A DNA stretch of 64,000 bases from DATEGZ01 sp035519535 (lineage in GTDB: Bacteria; Acidobacteriota; Vicinamibacteria; Vicinamibacterales; SCN-69-37): NCBI GenBank assembly GCA_035519535.1, contig DATIWF010000064.1:35048-99047 (forward strand), read 5' to 3'. Positions within the stretch are counted from its first letter, which is position 1; every line of letters starts with the position of its first letter. The position numbers and the translations under genes were made by a program. The notes under the pieces are model-generated. The model was not told where the DNA came from, made no database searches, and worked only from the letters and a program-made list of their open reading frames with translations. This document shows, one piece after another, positions 28,047 to 36,105 of this stretch.

Positions 28047-29096
28047 CTACAGGCCCTTCTTGACCGGCGCCGGCGCCTTCGGCTCGGCTGGCGGCTTCGG
28101 CCCCTTCTGCAGATTGTGCATGCCGGCGAGGCCGTTGATCATGTCGAGGATCTCCGGCGGCACCGTGAAGGACACGGCGACGTCGTTGCCGGTGCCCGTC
28201 ACCTGCACGGAATTGACGACCGCGTCGAGCCGCGTGTCGTGCCCGGCCATCAAGTGCGCCGCCGCAAGCCCTCCCCGAACGACGTCGCGGAGATTCTCGG
28301 CCGCCTTGTCGTCGCGGGCGATGGCCCGCACCACCCCGCTCACGCCGCCGTCCACGTGCAGGTTGGCGGTGAACCACTGAATCGCGGCGAGCTGATCCTT
28401 CGCTTGCTGCGGCAGGCCCGAATCGGCCAGGCTGCCCTCGAGATGACCCACAGCCCAGACCGTGTTGCGGCCGGTGAGCTCGCCGACGTACTTCATCAGC
28501 TCGGCGTTCTTCGTGACGTTCTCGCCCGTGGCCGCCGCGTCAACGGCGAGCCTGACGGACGCCGCGCTGCCAAGCGCCAGGAGCCCCGGCTCGAGGAACG
28601 CCACGGCGCCCGCGTCCGAGCGGTCGCCACTCGCGCCGCCGTGATCGCTCATGACGATCACCTTCTTGCCCTTGTACTGTTCAGCAGCGCCGCCATGCTG
28701 CGTGGCGACCGATTCGATCCGGTTGTCATCGAACTTGCCGCGCACGAGCACGACCGCGGTCTTGCCGTCCGGCGCCGACACGCCGGTGAAGCCCGCCGTG
28801 ACGGTGTCGATGTCGTGCTCGATATCAACGCCGATCTCGGTCTGAATCTTGTCCTTCTCCTCGCCGGTCGGGAACGCCTGACGGAGCTTCTGCCGGAACT
28901 CGGAGTTCATCACGTCATGGACGTTCGCAAAGGCGACGGCGGTCGTGCTCCCAGGCACGTACGCCAGCTCCTCGGGCCCGACGGTCGACGTCCGCAGGGG
29001 CAAGGCGCCGTTGTAATAGGCCACCAGGCCAGTGCAGAGTCCCACAATCAGGACCAGAGACGAGCCAATCAGGAAATACCGGGTACGGCGGGTCAT
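28047..29096 (-). CDS. Membrane-anchored protein of unknown function
   Basis: 349 residues. One N-terminal transmembrane segment (YFLIGSSLVLIVGLCTGLVAYY, residues 8-29) anchors a mostly hydrophilic domain. The sequence has paired strands such as TAVAFANVHDVMNS, KTAVVLVRGKFD and KKVIVMSDHGG, and a Lys/Pro-rich C-terminus (GPKPPAEPKAPAPVKKG). The N-terminal pattern (ELAYVPGSTTAVAFANVHDVM) recalls uncharacterised acidobacterial proteins that begin with a Y(V/I)P-type motif. No enzyme motif is seen. Confidence 0.65.
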   Translation of the reverse strand: MTRRTRYFLIGSSLVLIVGLCTGLVAYYNGALPLRTSTVGPEELAYVPGSTTAVAFANVHDVMNSEFRQKLRQAFPTGEEKDKIQTEIGVDIEHDIDTVTAGFTGVSAPDGKTAVVLVRGKFDDNRIESVATQHGGAAEQYKGKKVIVMSDHGGASGDRSDAGAVAFLEPGLLALGSAASVRLAVDAAATGENVTKNAELMKYVGELTGRNTVWAVGHLEGSLADSGLPQQAKDQLAAIQWFTANLHVDGGVSGVVRAIARDDKAAENLRDVVRGGLAAAHLMAGHDTRLDAVVNSVQVTGTGNDVAVSFTVPPEILDMINGLAGMHNLQKGPKPPAEPKAPAPVKKGL

Positions 29097-29116
29097 AAAC
29101 CTCGACCTCTGAAGGG

Positions 29117-29122
29117 ATTATA
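29117..29122 (-). promoter_or_regulatory. Likely -10 element (TATAAT)
   Basis: A perfect TATAAT on the minus strand, 21 bases upstream of the start codon of the membrane-anchored protein. The nearest TTGGAC lies only 12 bases upstream of it, so no standard -35 is evident. Confidence 0.45.
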
Positions 29123-29228
29123 CGGTTCCGAGCGGTCCAAGTTCCGGGACACGGGCGTGAGGTTCCCAGGCGGTCCCAACGGGGGGCCTCCAGGGTTCCG
29201 AGGGGTTCCTTTGGGGTTCCCGGGGGTT
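29123..29228. repeat. Family E GGTTCC repeat (copy E2)
   Basis: Words based on ggttcc recur with a spacing near 11 bases, most regular at the right end (29188-29228: gttccgagggg, gttcctttggg, gttcccggggg). The element runs to the stop codon of the ABC permease gene. Confidence 0.8.
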
Positions 29229-30064
29229 CACTGCTCGAGGATGTACTCGCGCTTCGAGACCACAGACCCCGCCAGCCAGAGACTGGCGACCGTGATCAGA
29301 GCCAGCGAGATGAGGCTATCGGTGAGCGTCGGTGTCTCGCGGAAGATCGACGAGATGATGCTGATAGCCGAGTCGCTGGGCATCGCGTGGGGCACGAGAC
29401 CCTGGAGGTAGTAGGCGACCGAAAAGCGCTTGAGGTAGCCCGGCAGTGCCATGACGCCGGTCTCCCAGCCGAACACGAAGAGCAGGCCGACGAGCAGCGG
29501 CCGTTTGATGGCCGTCCCGATGAACGCGAACACGGCGCCGTAGACCGCGAGCCCCAACGCCAGCAGGCCGAGGTCGGTGAGGAGGTCCGGGAAGCTCGCG
29601 CCGAGACTGCCGTTGAGGGGCACGACGAGCAGCCAGACGAGCACGACCGACGGCAGCACCACCAGGACCGTGCATGCGAGATACGCGAAGTACTTGCCCA
29701 GCACCACCGCGCTCCGGGCGATCGGCCGCGTGAACAGATAGGTAATCGTCTTGTCGTCCACTTCGTCCGCGATGAGCGCCGTCCCGTAGAAGACGCCGAG
29801 CACCGGCACGGAAAAGCGGACGAAGAACGCCCACATCATCAACCCGAAGATGACCGGGCCGCTCGTCGTCGCGTTGTTGATGCGCATGTTCGGCGCCCCG
29901 AGGTCGTGCAGCACGCGCACGATCAGCGAGATCAGGACCGGGAGGCCGACGACGAGGCCCATGAAGACGGTGCGGCGCGACCAGAGCATCTCGCCGAGCG
30001 AGAGGTCGAACACCCGCATCGCCGAATAGAAGAGGCTGGGACGTGACGTTTTGCCGGCGCTCAT
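29228..30064 (-). CDS. ABC transporter permease
   Basis: 278 residues with about six transmembrane segments (for example GLVVGLPVLISLIVRVL, VFGLMMWAFFVRF-like and LGLLALGLAVYGAVFAFIG). The stretch DEVDDKTITYLFTRPIARSAVVLGKY is typical of ABC-2-type permeases. It overlaps the ATPase gene before it by 4 bases. It is the last of four ABC genes in one operon. The substrate is unknown. Confidence 0.85.
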   Translation of the reverse strand: MSAGKTSRPSLFYSAMRVFDLSLGEMLWSRRTVFMGLVVGLPVLISLIVRVLHDLGAPNMRINNATTSGPVIFGLMMWAFFVRFSVPVLGVFYGTALIADEVDDKTITYLFTRPIARSAVVLGKYFAYLACTVLVVLPSVVLVWLLVVPLNGSLGASFPDLLTDLGLLALGLAVYGAVFAFIGTAIKRPLLVGLLFVFGWETGVMALPGYLKRFSVAYYLQGLVPHAMPSDSAISIISSIFRETPTLTDSLISLALITVASLWLAGSVVSKREYILEQ

Positions 30065-30987
30065 GTCTTCACCAGGTACTTGAACACCGCCTGCAGATTG
30101 TCATCGGGCGACGTGACCTCGTCAACCGCGCCGCTCTGGCCGGAGGCGACGAGCTCGGTCAGGCGCGCATAGAACAGATCGGGCTTGGCGGTCTCGACGA
30201 CGACGGCGCTCGTTTCGAACCGCATGCTGATCACGTCGTCGCGCGTCAGGAACTCGCGCGCGAGGCCCCGGGGATCGGCGGCGCGCACATAGACCGTGTG
30301 CGGGTGCGTGTCGATGAGGTCGCGGATCTGGTGAACGTTGCCCTCGGCGAGGATTCGGCCGTTGTTGATGAGCAGGATGTTTGCCGTCATCGACTCGATC
30401 TCGTGCAGGATGTGGCTCGACACGAGCACGCTCTTGCCCTGGCGCGCCCACTCGCGAATCATCCGAATCGTCTTGCGGCGGCCGAGCGGGTCCATACCCG
30501 AGAGCGGCTCGTCGAGGATCAGAAGCTGCGGATCGTGCACGATGGCCTGCGCGAGCTTGACGCGCTGGCGCATGCCCTTGCTGTACGCGCCGATGCGCTT
30601 GTTGGCGGCGTCCATCAGGTCAACGGCGTTGAGCGCGCGCTCGGCGGCCTCGCGCGCGGCCTTCTCGTCGAACCCGTTCAGGCGCACGAGCGCCATGACC
30701 CATTCGAGGCCGGTCATGCGGTCGTAGAACGCGTCCTGCTCGGGGCAGAACCCGATGCGCGTGTAGAGCCCCGGGTTGCCCCAGATCGGCTCGCCGAGCA
30801 CCTTGACCTCGCCCTTGCTGGGCCGGAGCTGTCCGGTGATCAGCTTCATCAGCGTGCTCTTCCCCGCCCCGTTCGGTCCGAGCAGGCCCGTGATCCCGGG
30901 CCCGACCGTCACGCTGACGTCGTTCAAGCCAATGACCTGGCCGTACCACTTCGAAACGTGATCGGCGGCGAAGATGGCGTCGCTCAC
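30061..30987 (-). CDS. ABC transporter ATP-binding protein
   Basis: 308 residues. Walker A GPNGAGKST near residues 37-45, signature YSKGMRQRVKLAQ, Walker B LLILDEPLSG, and H-loop SSHILHEIE. The C-terminal extension (about 220-308) is typical of ABC-2-type drug or gliding-type exporters. GTG start, overlapping the upstream permease stop as GTGA. Confidence 0.93.
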   Translation of the reverse strand: MSDAIFAADHVSKWYGQVIGLNDVSVTVGPGITGLLGPNGAGKSTLMKLITGQLRPSKGEVKVLGEPIWGNPGLYTRIGFCPEQDAFYDRMTGLEWVMALVRLNGFDEKAAREAAERALNAVDLMDAANKRIGAYSKGMRQRVKLAQAIVHDPQLLILDEPLSGMDPLGRRKTIRMIREWARQGKSVLVSSHILHEIESMTANILLINNGRILAEGNVHQIRDLIDTHPHTVYVRAADPRGLAREFLTRDDVISMRFETSAVVVETAKPDLFYARLTELVASGQSGAVDEVTSPDDNLQAVFKYLVKT

Positions 30988-31829
30988 TTGACGACCTCCA
31001 CGCCGCGGACGCGCCGCTCAAGCACCGAAATCGACAGCGCGACCAGCCCCAGCAGCACGAGCACGCAGACGACGACCGGCGTCTCGTAGCGCACGGGCTG
31101 ACGGAAGATCGCGTCGGTCACCTGGTCGATGTTGGCGGTGATCGAGACCCACGCCATGCGAGTCGAGCCCGTGATGACCTGGAGCACGCCGAACACCGCG
31201 GCGCTGAAGAAGATCGCGCCCGTGTACATGACCGCCACGTACCGGCTGCTCTTCGACAGCGACGACAGGGCCAGCATGGTGCAGCCGGCGACGACGACCC
31301 GCACGAGGGACGCCAGGGTGACGGCGGGAATCACGAACGCGTTGTTTCGCAGGAACTCGAAGCTCCCCGAAAACATGACCTGCAGCATGATCAGCAGCAG
31401 GCCGGGCAGAAGCGTGACCTCGAGCAGATACACCATCAGCACGGCGAGCTTGCCGCCGATGTACTCGATCCGAAGGAGCGGCTTGGCGAGATAGATTTGC
31501 AGGGCATTCGCCCGCAGGTCGGTGGCGATGAGTCCCGCGCCCACGTAGACGGTCACGAAGTAGACGAACAGCCCCTGCTGCTCCAGGAAGTTCTGGAACA
31601 TCTTTGCGTCGACGGGCGCGAGCTGCGACGCCGTCGGATAGATCGTCACGACGTAGATCTGCACCGCGCGCACGATGAAGGGCACCCAGGCGATCAACAT
31701 GACCGCCAGGAAGATCCGGCGCGACAGCAGCGTCAGGATGCCGTTCCACGTGATGACGGCCCACCCGCGGCCGGGCGGCTGGCGAGTCCCCTCGTAGCGG
31801 CGGTAGCTCTGATCGTGGATGGGACTCAT
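30984..31829 (-). CDS. ABC transporter permease
   Basis: 281 residues with about six membrane segments (IFLAVMLIAWVPFIVRAVQIYV, LFVYFVTVYVGAGLIA, VLMVYLLEVTLLPGLLLIMLQ, and others). The soluble N-terminus SPIHDQSYRRYEGTR is a known start of ABC-2-like permeases. It overlaps the ATPase genes on both sides by 4 bases. Confidence 0.85.
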   Translation of the reverse strand: MSPIHDQSYRRYEGTRQPPGRGWAVITWNGILTLLSRRIFLAVMLIAWVPFIVRAVQIYVVTIYPTASQLAPVDAKMFQNFLEQQGLFVYFVTVYVGAGLIATDLRANALQIYLAKPLLRIEYIGGKLAVLMVYLLEVTLLPGLLLIMLQVMFSGSFEFLRNNAFVIPAVTLASLVRVVVAGCTMLALSSLSKSSRYVAVMYTGAIFFSAAVFGVLQVITGSTRMAWVSITANIDQVTDAIFRQPVRYETPVVVCVLVLLGLVALSISVLERRVRGVEVVK

Positions 31830-32758
31830 GACTCACCCACGGCGCGTGCAAACACGTCCTCGAGCGTCGGCACGCTCGGCTTGAGGTGGCGGACCTGCAC
31901 GCGGCTCGCCAGCGCGATCTCGCAGATCCGGCGCTGGTCGTCGCCGTCGGCGCCAATCGCGCCGGGCACGAACACGCGCATGACGTCCTCGTCGGTCTCG
32001 TGCGACTCGAGCCCCGCGCCCTTGAGCGCCGCCAGAAATGGCGCCAGCTCGCCCTTGACGCGCACCTCGTAGATCCGGCCCCCGGGCCCCTTGAGGGCCT
32101 CGATCGGCCCGGACGTCGCCACCGCGCCCTTGTCGAGGACGACGACGTGATCGCACGTGTACTCGACGTCGGGCAGCAGGTGCGACGACAGGATCAGATC
32201 GATGCCCTTGTTGTGCGCGAGGTCGCGGATGAGCTCCAGCATCTCGTCGCGCCCCTTCGGATCCATCCCGTTCGTGGGCTCGTCGAGGAACAGGAGGTCG
32301 GGATCGTGCACCAGCGCCTGGGCCAGCTTGATGCGCTGTTTCATGCCCGTCGAGTACGTCTCGACGTTGCGGTACCGCGCTTCGCCCAGGCCCACGTAGT
32401 ACAGCACCTCGTGCGCGCGCTGAATCGCGTCCGCCTTGGGCAGGCCTGCGAGCCGGCCGCAGTAGGCGACGAATGTCACCGCGTTCATCCCGGGAATGTG
32501 CCCGTCAGATTCCGGCATATAGCCGAGCTTGGCGCGGACGTCGAGCGGCCGCTCGGCGACGTTCAGCCCCAGGACTTCGAGCCGGCCCTTGTCCGGTGCC
32601 ACAAAGCCCAGGAGCGACTTGAGCATCGTGCTCTTGCCGGCGCCGTTCGGCCCCAGCAACCCGACCGCACCCTTCGGGAACACGGCCGTCACGTCCCGAA
32701 GGGCCGCATTCTTTCCGTAGGTCACGGTGACGTGATCGAGCGCGACAGCGGGGGTCAC
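31826..32758 (-). CDS. ABC transporter ATP-binding protein
   Basis: 310 residues from the GTG at 32756-32758; the open frame runs 1 kb further upstream, but that part is antisense to a sigma-like gene. Walker A GPNGAGKSTM, signature YSTGMKQRIKLAQ, Walker B LLFLDEPTNG, H-loop SSHLLPD. It is the first gene of an ATPase-permease-ATPase-permease operon with 4-base overlaps throughout, which suggests two related exporters or one heteromeric machine. A TATAAG at 32769-32774 on the minus strand is only a few bases from the start, so the message may be leaderless. Confidence 0.9.
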   Translation of the reverse strand: MTPAVALDHVTVTYGKNAALRDVTAVFPKGAVGLLGPNGAGKSTMLKSLLGFVAPDKGRLEVLGLNVAERPLDVRAKLGYMPESDGHIPGMNAVTFVAYCGRLAGLPKADAIQRAHEVLYYVGLGEARYRNVETYSTGMKQRIKLAQALVHDPDLLFLDEPTNGMDPKGRDEMLELIRDLAHNKGIDLILSSHLLPDVEYTCDHVVVLDKGAVATSGPIEALKGPGGRIYEVRVKGELAPFLAALKGAGLESHETDEDVMRVFVPGAIGADGDDQRRICEIALASRVQVRHLKPSVPTLEDVFARAVGES

Positions 32759-32929
32759 GGCGCACCAGCTTATACGAAGACGTGAGAGGCCCAGTTCGAG
32801 ATCGGACGTCAGACTGACAAAATTGACGGAAAACGGCCCATTGTCGGGGCTTTCGACTCGGCACCAGCTTTGCACCAACAGATCTGTGCGCGACTCCCCA
32901 TGGCCGGTCGTCCGGCCGGAAGGCTGTCT

Positions 32930-33571
32930 ATGACGGATACCGCGACCCCCTGGACCCCGGACGAAGCAGCGTACACGAAGCTGCTGACGTTCCTCGACGC
33001 TGATCCCCAACGGGCGGCGCCGAAGTTCGACGAGGTCAGCCGACGGTTGCTCAAGCTCTTTGCGTGGCGCGACTGCGCCCCGCCGGAAACCTATGCGCGC
33101 CGGACGATCGATCGCGTCGCGAAGCGCCTCAGCGAAGGGAACGACCGGCACGTGTCCGAGCCGTTTCAGTACTTCTACGGCATCGCGATGAACGTGATCA
33201 AAGAGGCCGGACCGCCGCCGAGCCTGGCCGACCCGGCGCCCGCATCGTCTGATGCAACCGCGCCGACAGATGCGTCCGCGCCCGCCGTACCACCGGCGCC
33301 GAACCCGGAGGTCGTGGCGGCGGCGCGAAAAAAGCTCGACTGCGTCCAGACGTGCCTTGGCGAGCTGCTGCCGAAGCACCGCGCGCTCCTCCTCGACTAT
33401 CACCGGAGCGCGATGAATCTGGACACGTACGACGCGCTGGCCCAGACGCAGGGCATCCCGTTCAACGCATTGCGTCTGCGCGTCCATCGGCTGCGGGGGT
33501 CGGTCGAGCGATCGGTGACGCGCTGTCTCGCGCGTCCCGCGGCCGGCGCCGCGGACGCGGCGCCCAACTAG
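32930..33571 (+). CDS. Sigma-70-like (ECF-type) factor
   Basis: 213 residues from the ATG at 32930. The N-terminal part (LKLFAWRDCAPPETYARRTIDRVAKRL ... PFQYFYGIAMNVIKEA, in pieces) has the shape of sigma region 2, and the C-terminal part (LPKHRALLLDYHRS, FNALRLRVHRLRGSVERSV) looks like region 4. A Pro/Ala linker separates them. It is weakly conserved, so the sigma call rests on pattern and on the next gene, which looks like an anti-sigma. Alternative starts exist at 32870 and 32900. It is divergent from the ABC operon. Confidence 0.7.
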   Translation: MTDTATPWTPDEAAYTKLLTFLDADPQRAAPKFDEVSRRLLKLFAWRDCAPPETYARRTIDRVAKRLSEGNDRHVSEPFQYFYGIAMNVIKEAGPPPSLADPAPASSDATAPTDASAPAVPPAPNPEVVAAARKKLDCVQTCLGELLPKHRALLLDYHRSAMNLDTYDALAQTQGIPFNALRLRVHRLRGSVERSVTRCLARPAAGAADAAPN

Positions 33572-33592
33572 GAGACGGAGGAGACGCAGGCT

Positions 33593-34588
33593 GTGCCCAG
33601 CACGCGCGACACGTCGGAACGGCTCAGGAAGTTCCTGCTCGGCGATCTCTCCGAGGGCGAGCGCGAAGCGATCGAGCGGCAGTGCCTCGCCGAGCAGAGC
33701 CTCATCTTCGAGCAGCTGGTCGCGATCGAGGACGAGCTGCGCTTCGACTATCTGCTGGGGCGCCTGTCGCCGGCCGACCACGGCCGGTTCGAAGGCCGGT
33801 ACCTGTCGACGCCAGAGGGCCGGGAGCGCCTGGCGTTCGCGCAGGCGCTGCTGCTCGCCGCCGACGCGGCTCCCGTGACCGAGCCGCAGCGTCCCAAGAC
33901 TTCATGGAAGAACCACGCCATCGCCGCCGCGCTCGCCGTCGCGGTCATCGGCCTTGGCGTCGTCGTCACGCTGCAGACCCGAACGCTCGAACAGTTCCGC
34001 CGACAGGTGGCACAGGCGCAGGCCGACGTCGCGTCGCATCAGACGCAGCTGGCCGACATCGAGGCCGGGGCCGCGACCTCGCAGGCGAGCCTCCAGAACG
34101 CGCAGGCGGACGCCGCGCGGCTGCGTGATGAACTGGCGCGCGTGCAAGCCCACAGCCTGGAGCTCGAGCAACAGCTGGCGGCCGCGAGCCATGCCTCTCC
34201 GGCCCGACCGACACCCACGCCGACGCCCACGCCGGGCGCGGCGCTTTCGACCGTCGCGCTCAAACCGGGTCTGCTCATCAGTTCCGGGCAGGAGCTGACG
34301 CGCGTGGACCTGACGACGGCCGCGCGCGGACTCGAGCTCACGCTCACTCTGCCCAACGGCGGCGGGGCGTATCCCTCGTACAGCGCGGCGCTGCTCAACT
34401 CCGAGGGCCGGCCGATCTGGACCGCGGCGCACCTCTCTCGCGCAGGCCGGGCCGTGCCCTTCATCGTGCCGGCCGGCCGGTTGAAGAAGTCGGACTATCA
34501 GGTGCTGCTGCGCGGCGTCATGGCCGATGGACGTCCCCAGGACCTCGCGGGCTACGCGTTCCGGGTGACCACCAACGCGTCAAAGTAA
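33593..34588 (+). CDS. Probable anti-sigma factor, membrane-anchored
   Basis: 331 residues from a GTG at 33593 with a GGAGGAGAC site upstream. The N-terminal 90 residues (FLLGDLSEGEREAIERQCL ... FEGRYLSTPEGRERL, in pieces) are helical and acidic and resemble anti-sigma domains. One membrane segment (IAAALAVAVIGLGVVVTL, about 110-127) follows, then a coiled coil (about 130-200, rich in Ala/Gln/Leu), a Pro/Thr stretch, and a C-terminal domain with beta character. It follows the sigma-like gene by 21 bases. Confidence 0.65.
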   Translation: MPSTRDTSERLRKFLLGDLSEGEREAIERQCLAEQSLIFEQLVAIEDELRFDYLLGRLSPADHGRFEGRYLSTPEGRERLAFAQALLLAADAAPVTEPQRPKTSWKNHAIAAALAVAVIGLGVVVTLQTRTLEQFRRQVAQAQADVASHQTQLADIEAGAATSQASLQNAQADAARLRDELARVQAHSLELEQQLAAASHASPARPTPTPTPTPGAALSTVALKPGLLISSGQELTRVDLTTAARGLELTLTLPNGGGAYPSYSAALLNSEGRPIWTAAHLSRAGRAVPFIVPAGRLKKSDYQVLLRGVMADGRPQDLAGYAFRVTTNASK

Positions 34589-34589
34589 C

Positions 34590-34616
34590 AAGTTAGAAGT
34601 CAGAACGTCCAGCTTG
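34590..34616. repeat. Short family D heptamer remnant (copy D3)
   Basis: Four 7-base words (aagttag, aagtcag, aacgtcc, agcttga) fill the gap between the anti-sigma-like gene and the convergent HD gene. Confidence 0.5.
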
Positions 34617-34620
34617 ATCC

Positions 34621-35202
34621 CTAGAGCGTGCCTTTCAGGCCCAACTCCCCTGCCCGTTCCCGCATGAACCGAATCACGTTCGTGATGTGCTCGTCGAGCG
34701 GCAGGCCGATCTCGTCGGCGCCCTTGCGCAAGTCCTCGCGCGGCACGCCGCGAGCGAACGCTTTGTCCTTCATTCGCTTGATGACGGAGGACGCCTCGAG
34801 GTCGAGAACGCTCTTCGACGGCCGCACGAGCGCCGCCGCGGAGACGAAGCCGGCCATCTCGTCGCACGCGAACAGCGTCTTCTCGAGGCGGCTCTCGCGT
34901 GGCACGCCGCTGTAGTCGGCGTGCGAGAGGATCGCGCGGGTCACCCACTCGGGATAGCCCAGGGACTTGAGGATCTCGACGCCGCGAAACGGGTGATTCT
35001 CGCGGTCCGGATGCTTCTCGTAGTCGAAGTCGTGGACGAGCGCGACGAAGCCCCACGCCTCCTCGTCCTCGCCCCACATCCGCGCGTAGCCGCGCACGGC
35101 GGCCTCGACGGCCAGCAGGTGTTTGCGCAGGCTCTCGGCCTTCACGTGCTCCGTGACGAGCGCCCACGCACGATCGCGAGAAAGCAGGCCGTCTGTGGTC
35201 AT
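34621..35202 (-). CDS. HD-domain phosphohydrolase
   Basis: 193 residues. Metal ligands of the HD fold are visible: His28 (KHLLAVE), His57-Asp58 (LVHDFDYEKHP), His94 (ILSHADY) and Asp114 (ACDEM). The family acts on nucleotides or related phosphate esters; the substrate is unknown. The ATG overlaps the nudix stop by 4 bases, so it is the last gene of the nucleoside-salvage operon, which fits a nucleotide-related role. Confidence 0.8.
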   Translation of the reverse strand: MTTDGLLSRDRAWALVTEHVKAESLRKHLLAVEAAVRGYARMWGEDEEAWGFVALVHDFDYEKHPDRENHPFRGVEILKSLGYPEWVTRAILSHADYSGVPRESRLEKTLFACDEMAGFVSAAALVRPSKSVLDLEASSVIKRMKDKAFARGVPREDLRKGADEIGLPLDEHITNVIRFMRERAGELGLKGTL

Positions 35203-35645
35203 TGATCCCCCTTGAACCGGGTCGCCAGCGCGGCGGCGATCACGCTCCGCGCCTTCTCGTTGAGGCGGTAGGGGTCGAGCGCCTCGGGCGCGACGAGCGC
35301 CGCGTCCTCGACGTCGGATCCCGCCTCGAGTTTACCGCCGCGAATCCGGCAGAGATAGTCCACGATCACGAAGTGGTACCGCACGCGCCCGTGCTCGTCG
35401 GGCAGGATCCGATCGAACACCTCGACGACCGGGCCGACCACGACGAGGAGGCCGGTCTCCTCGCGAATTTCGCGGACCACCGCGGCCTCGAGCGTCTCGC
35501 CAACTTCCACGGTCCCGCCGGGCAGGCTCCACTCGCCGGCGAGCGGCGCGTGGCCGCGCTTGACGAGCACCACCCGCCCGTCGTCATCCCTCACGACCGC
35601 GCCGACGCCGACAATCGGCCGCGACGGGTACTCGCGCCCGGTCAC
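35199..35645 (-). CDS. NUDIX hydrolase
   Basis: 148 residues from the GTG at 35643-35645. The Nudix box GGTVEVGETLEAAVVREIREE, in pieces, starts with GTVEVGE and ends REIREETG, matching G-x5-E-x7-REUXEEXGU. This family hydrolyses nucleoside diphosphates linked to another group; the substrate is unknown. The start overlaps the yjbQ stop as GTGA, and the stop overlaps the HD gene's ATG. Confidence 0.9.
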   Translation of the reverse strand: MTGREYPSRPIVGVGAVVRDDDGRVVLVKRGHAPLAGEWSLPGGTVEVGETLEAAVVREIREETGLLVVVGPVVEVFDRILPDEHGRVRYHFVIVDYLCRIRGGKLEAGSDVEDAALVAPEALDPYRLNEKARSVIAAALATRFKGDQ

Positions 35646-36055
35646 TGTCCCATGACCTTCACGACGACCCGCTTCCGTCGCTGCCCGTCGAACTCCCCGT
35701 AGAACACCTGCTCCCACGGTCCCAGGTCGAGTGCGCCGTTCGTGATCGGCAGCAGCACCTGATGTCCCATCAGCGTCCGCTTGAGGTGCGCGTCGGCGTT
35801 GTCCTCACCGGTCTGATGATGCTGGTACGGCAGCCCCGCCGGCGCGAGCTTCTCGAGCCACACGTCGAAATCGTGAAGCAACCCGTCCTCCCAGTCGTTC
35901 ACGAACACGGCAGCGGTGATGTGCATCGCGGACACGAGCACGATGCCGTCGGTGACGCCGCTGTCCTTCACGATGCGCTGGACATCATCCGTGATCCGCA
36001 CGAACTCCCGGCGCTGCTTCGTGTTGAACCACAGGTAATCAGTGTGCAGACGCAT
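35642..36055 (-). CDS. YjbQ/UPF0047-family protein
   Basis: 137 residues, the normal length of the YjbQ family (secondary thiamine-phosphate synthase-like). Seen: HITAAVFVNDWEDG and LPYQHHQTGEDNADAHLKRTLMG, in pieces, which match the His-rich metal site of the family. True physiological function is still uncertain. It overlaps the nudix gene and follows tsaD after a repeat. Confidence 0.9.
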   Translation of the reverse strand: MRLHTDYLWFNTKQRREFVRITDDVQRIVKDSGVTDGIVLVSAMHITAAVFVNDWEDGLLHDFDVWLEKLAPAGLPYQHHQTGEDNADAHLKRTLMGHQVLLPITNGALDLGPWEQVFYGEFDGQRRKRVVVKVMGQ

Positions 36056-36104
36056 CTTCTGCCTTCTGCCTTCTGCCTTCTGCCTTCTGCCTTCTGTCTT
36101 CTGC
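36056..36104. repeat. Family C heptamer array CTTCTGC (copy C1)
   Basis: Seven tandem 7-base units, six cttctgc and one cttctgt, fill the tsaD-yjbQ gap of 50 bases exactly. The unit array begins at the yjbQ start codon and ends one base before the tsaD stop codon. Confidence 0.95.
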
Positions 36105-36105
36105 C

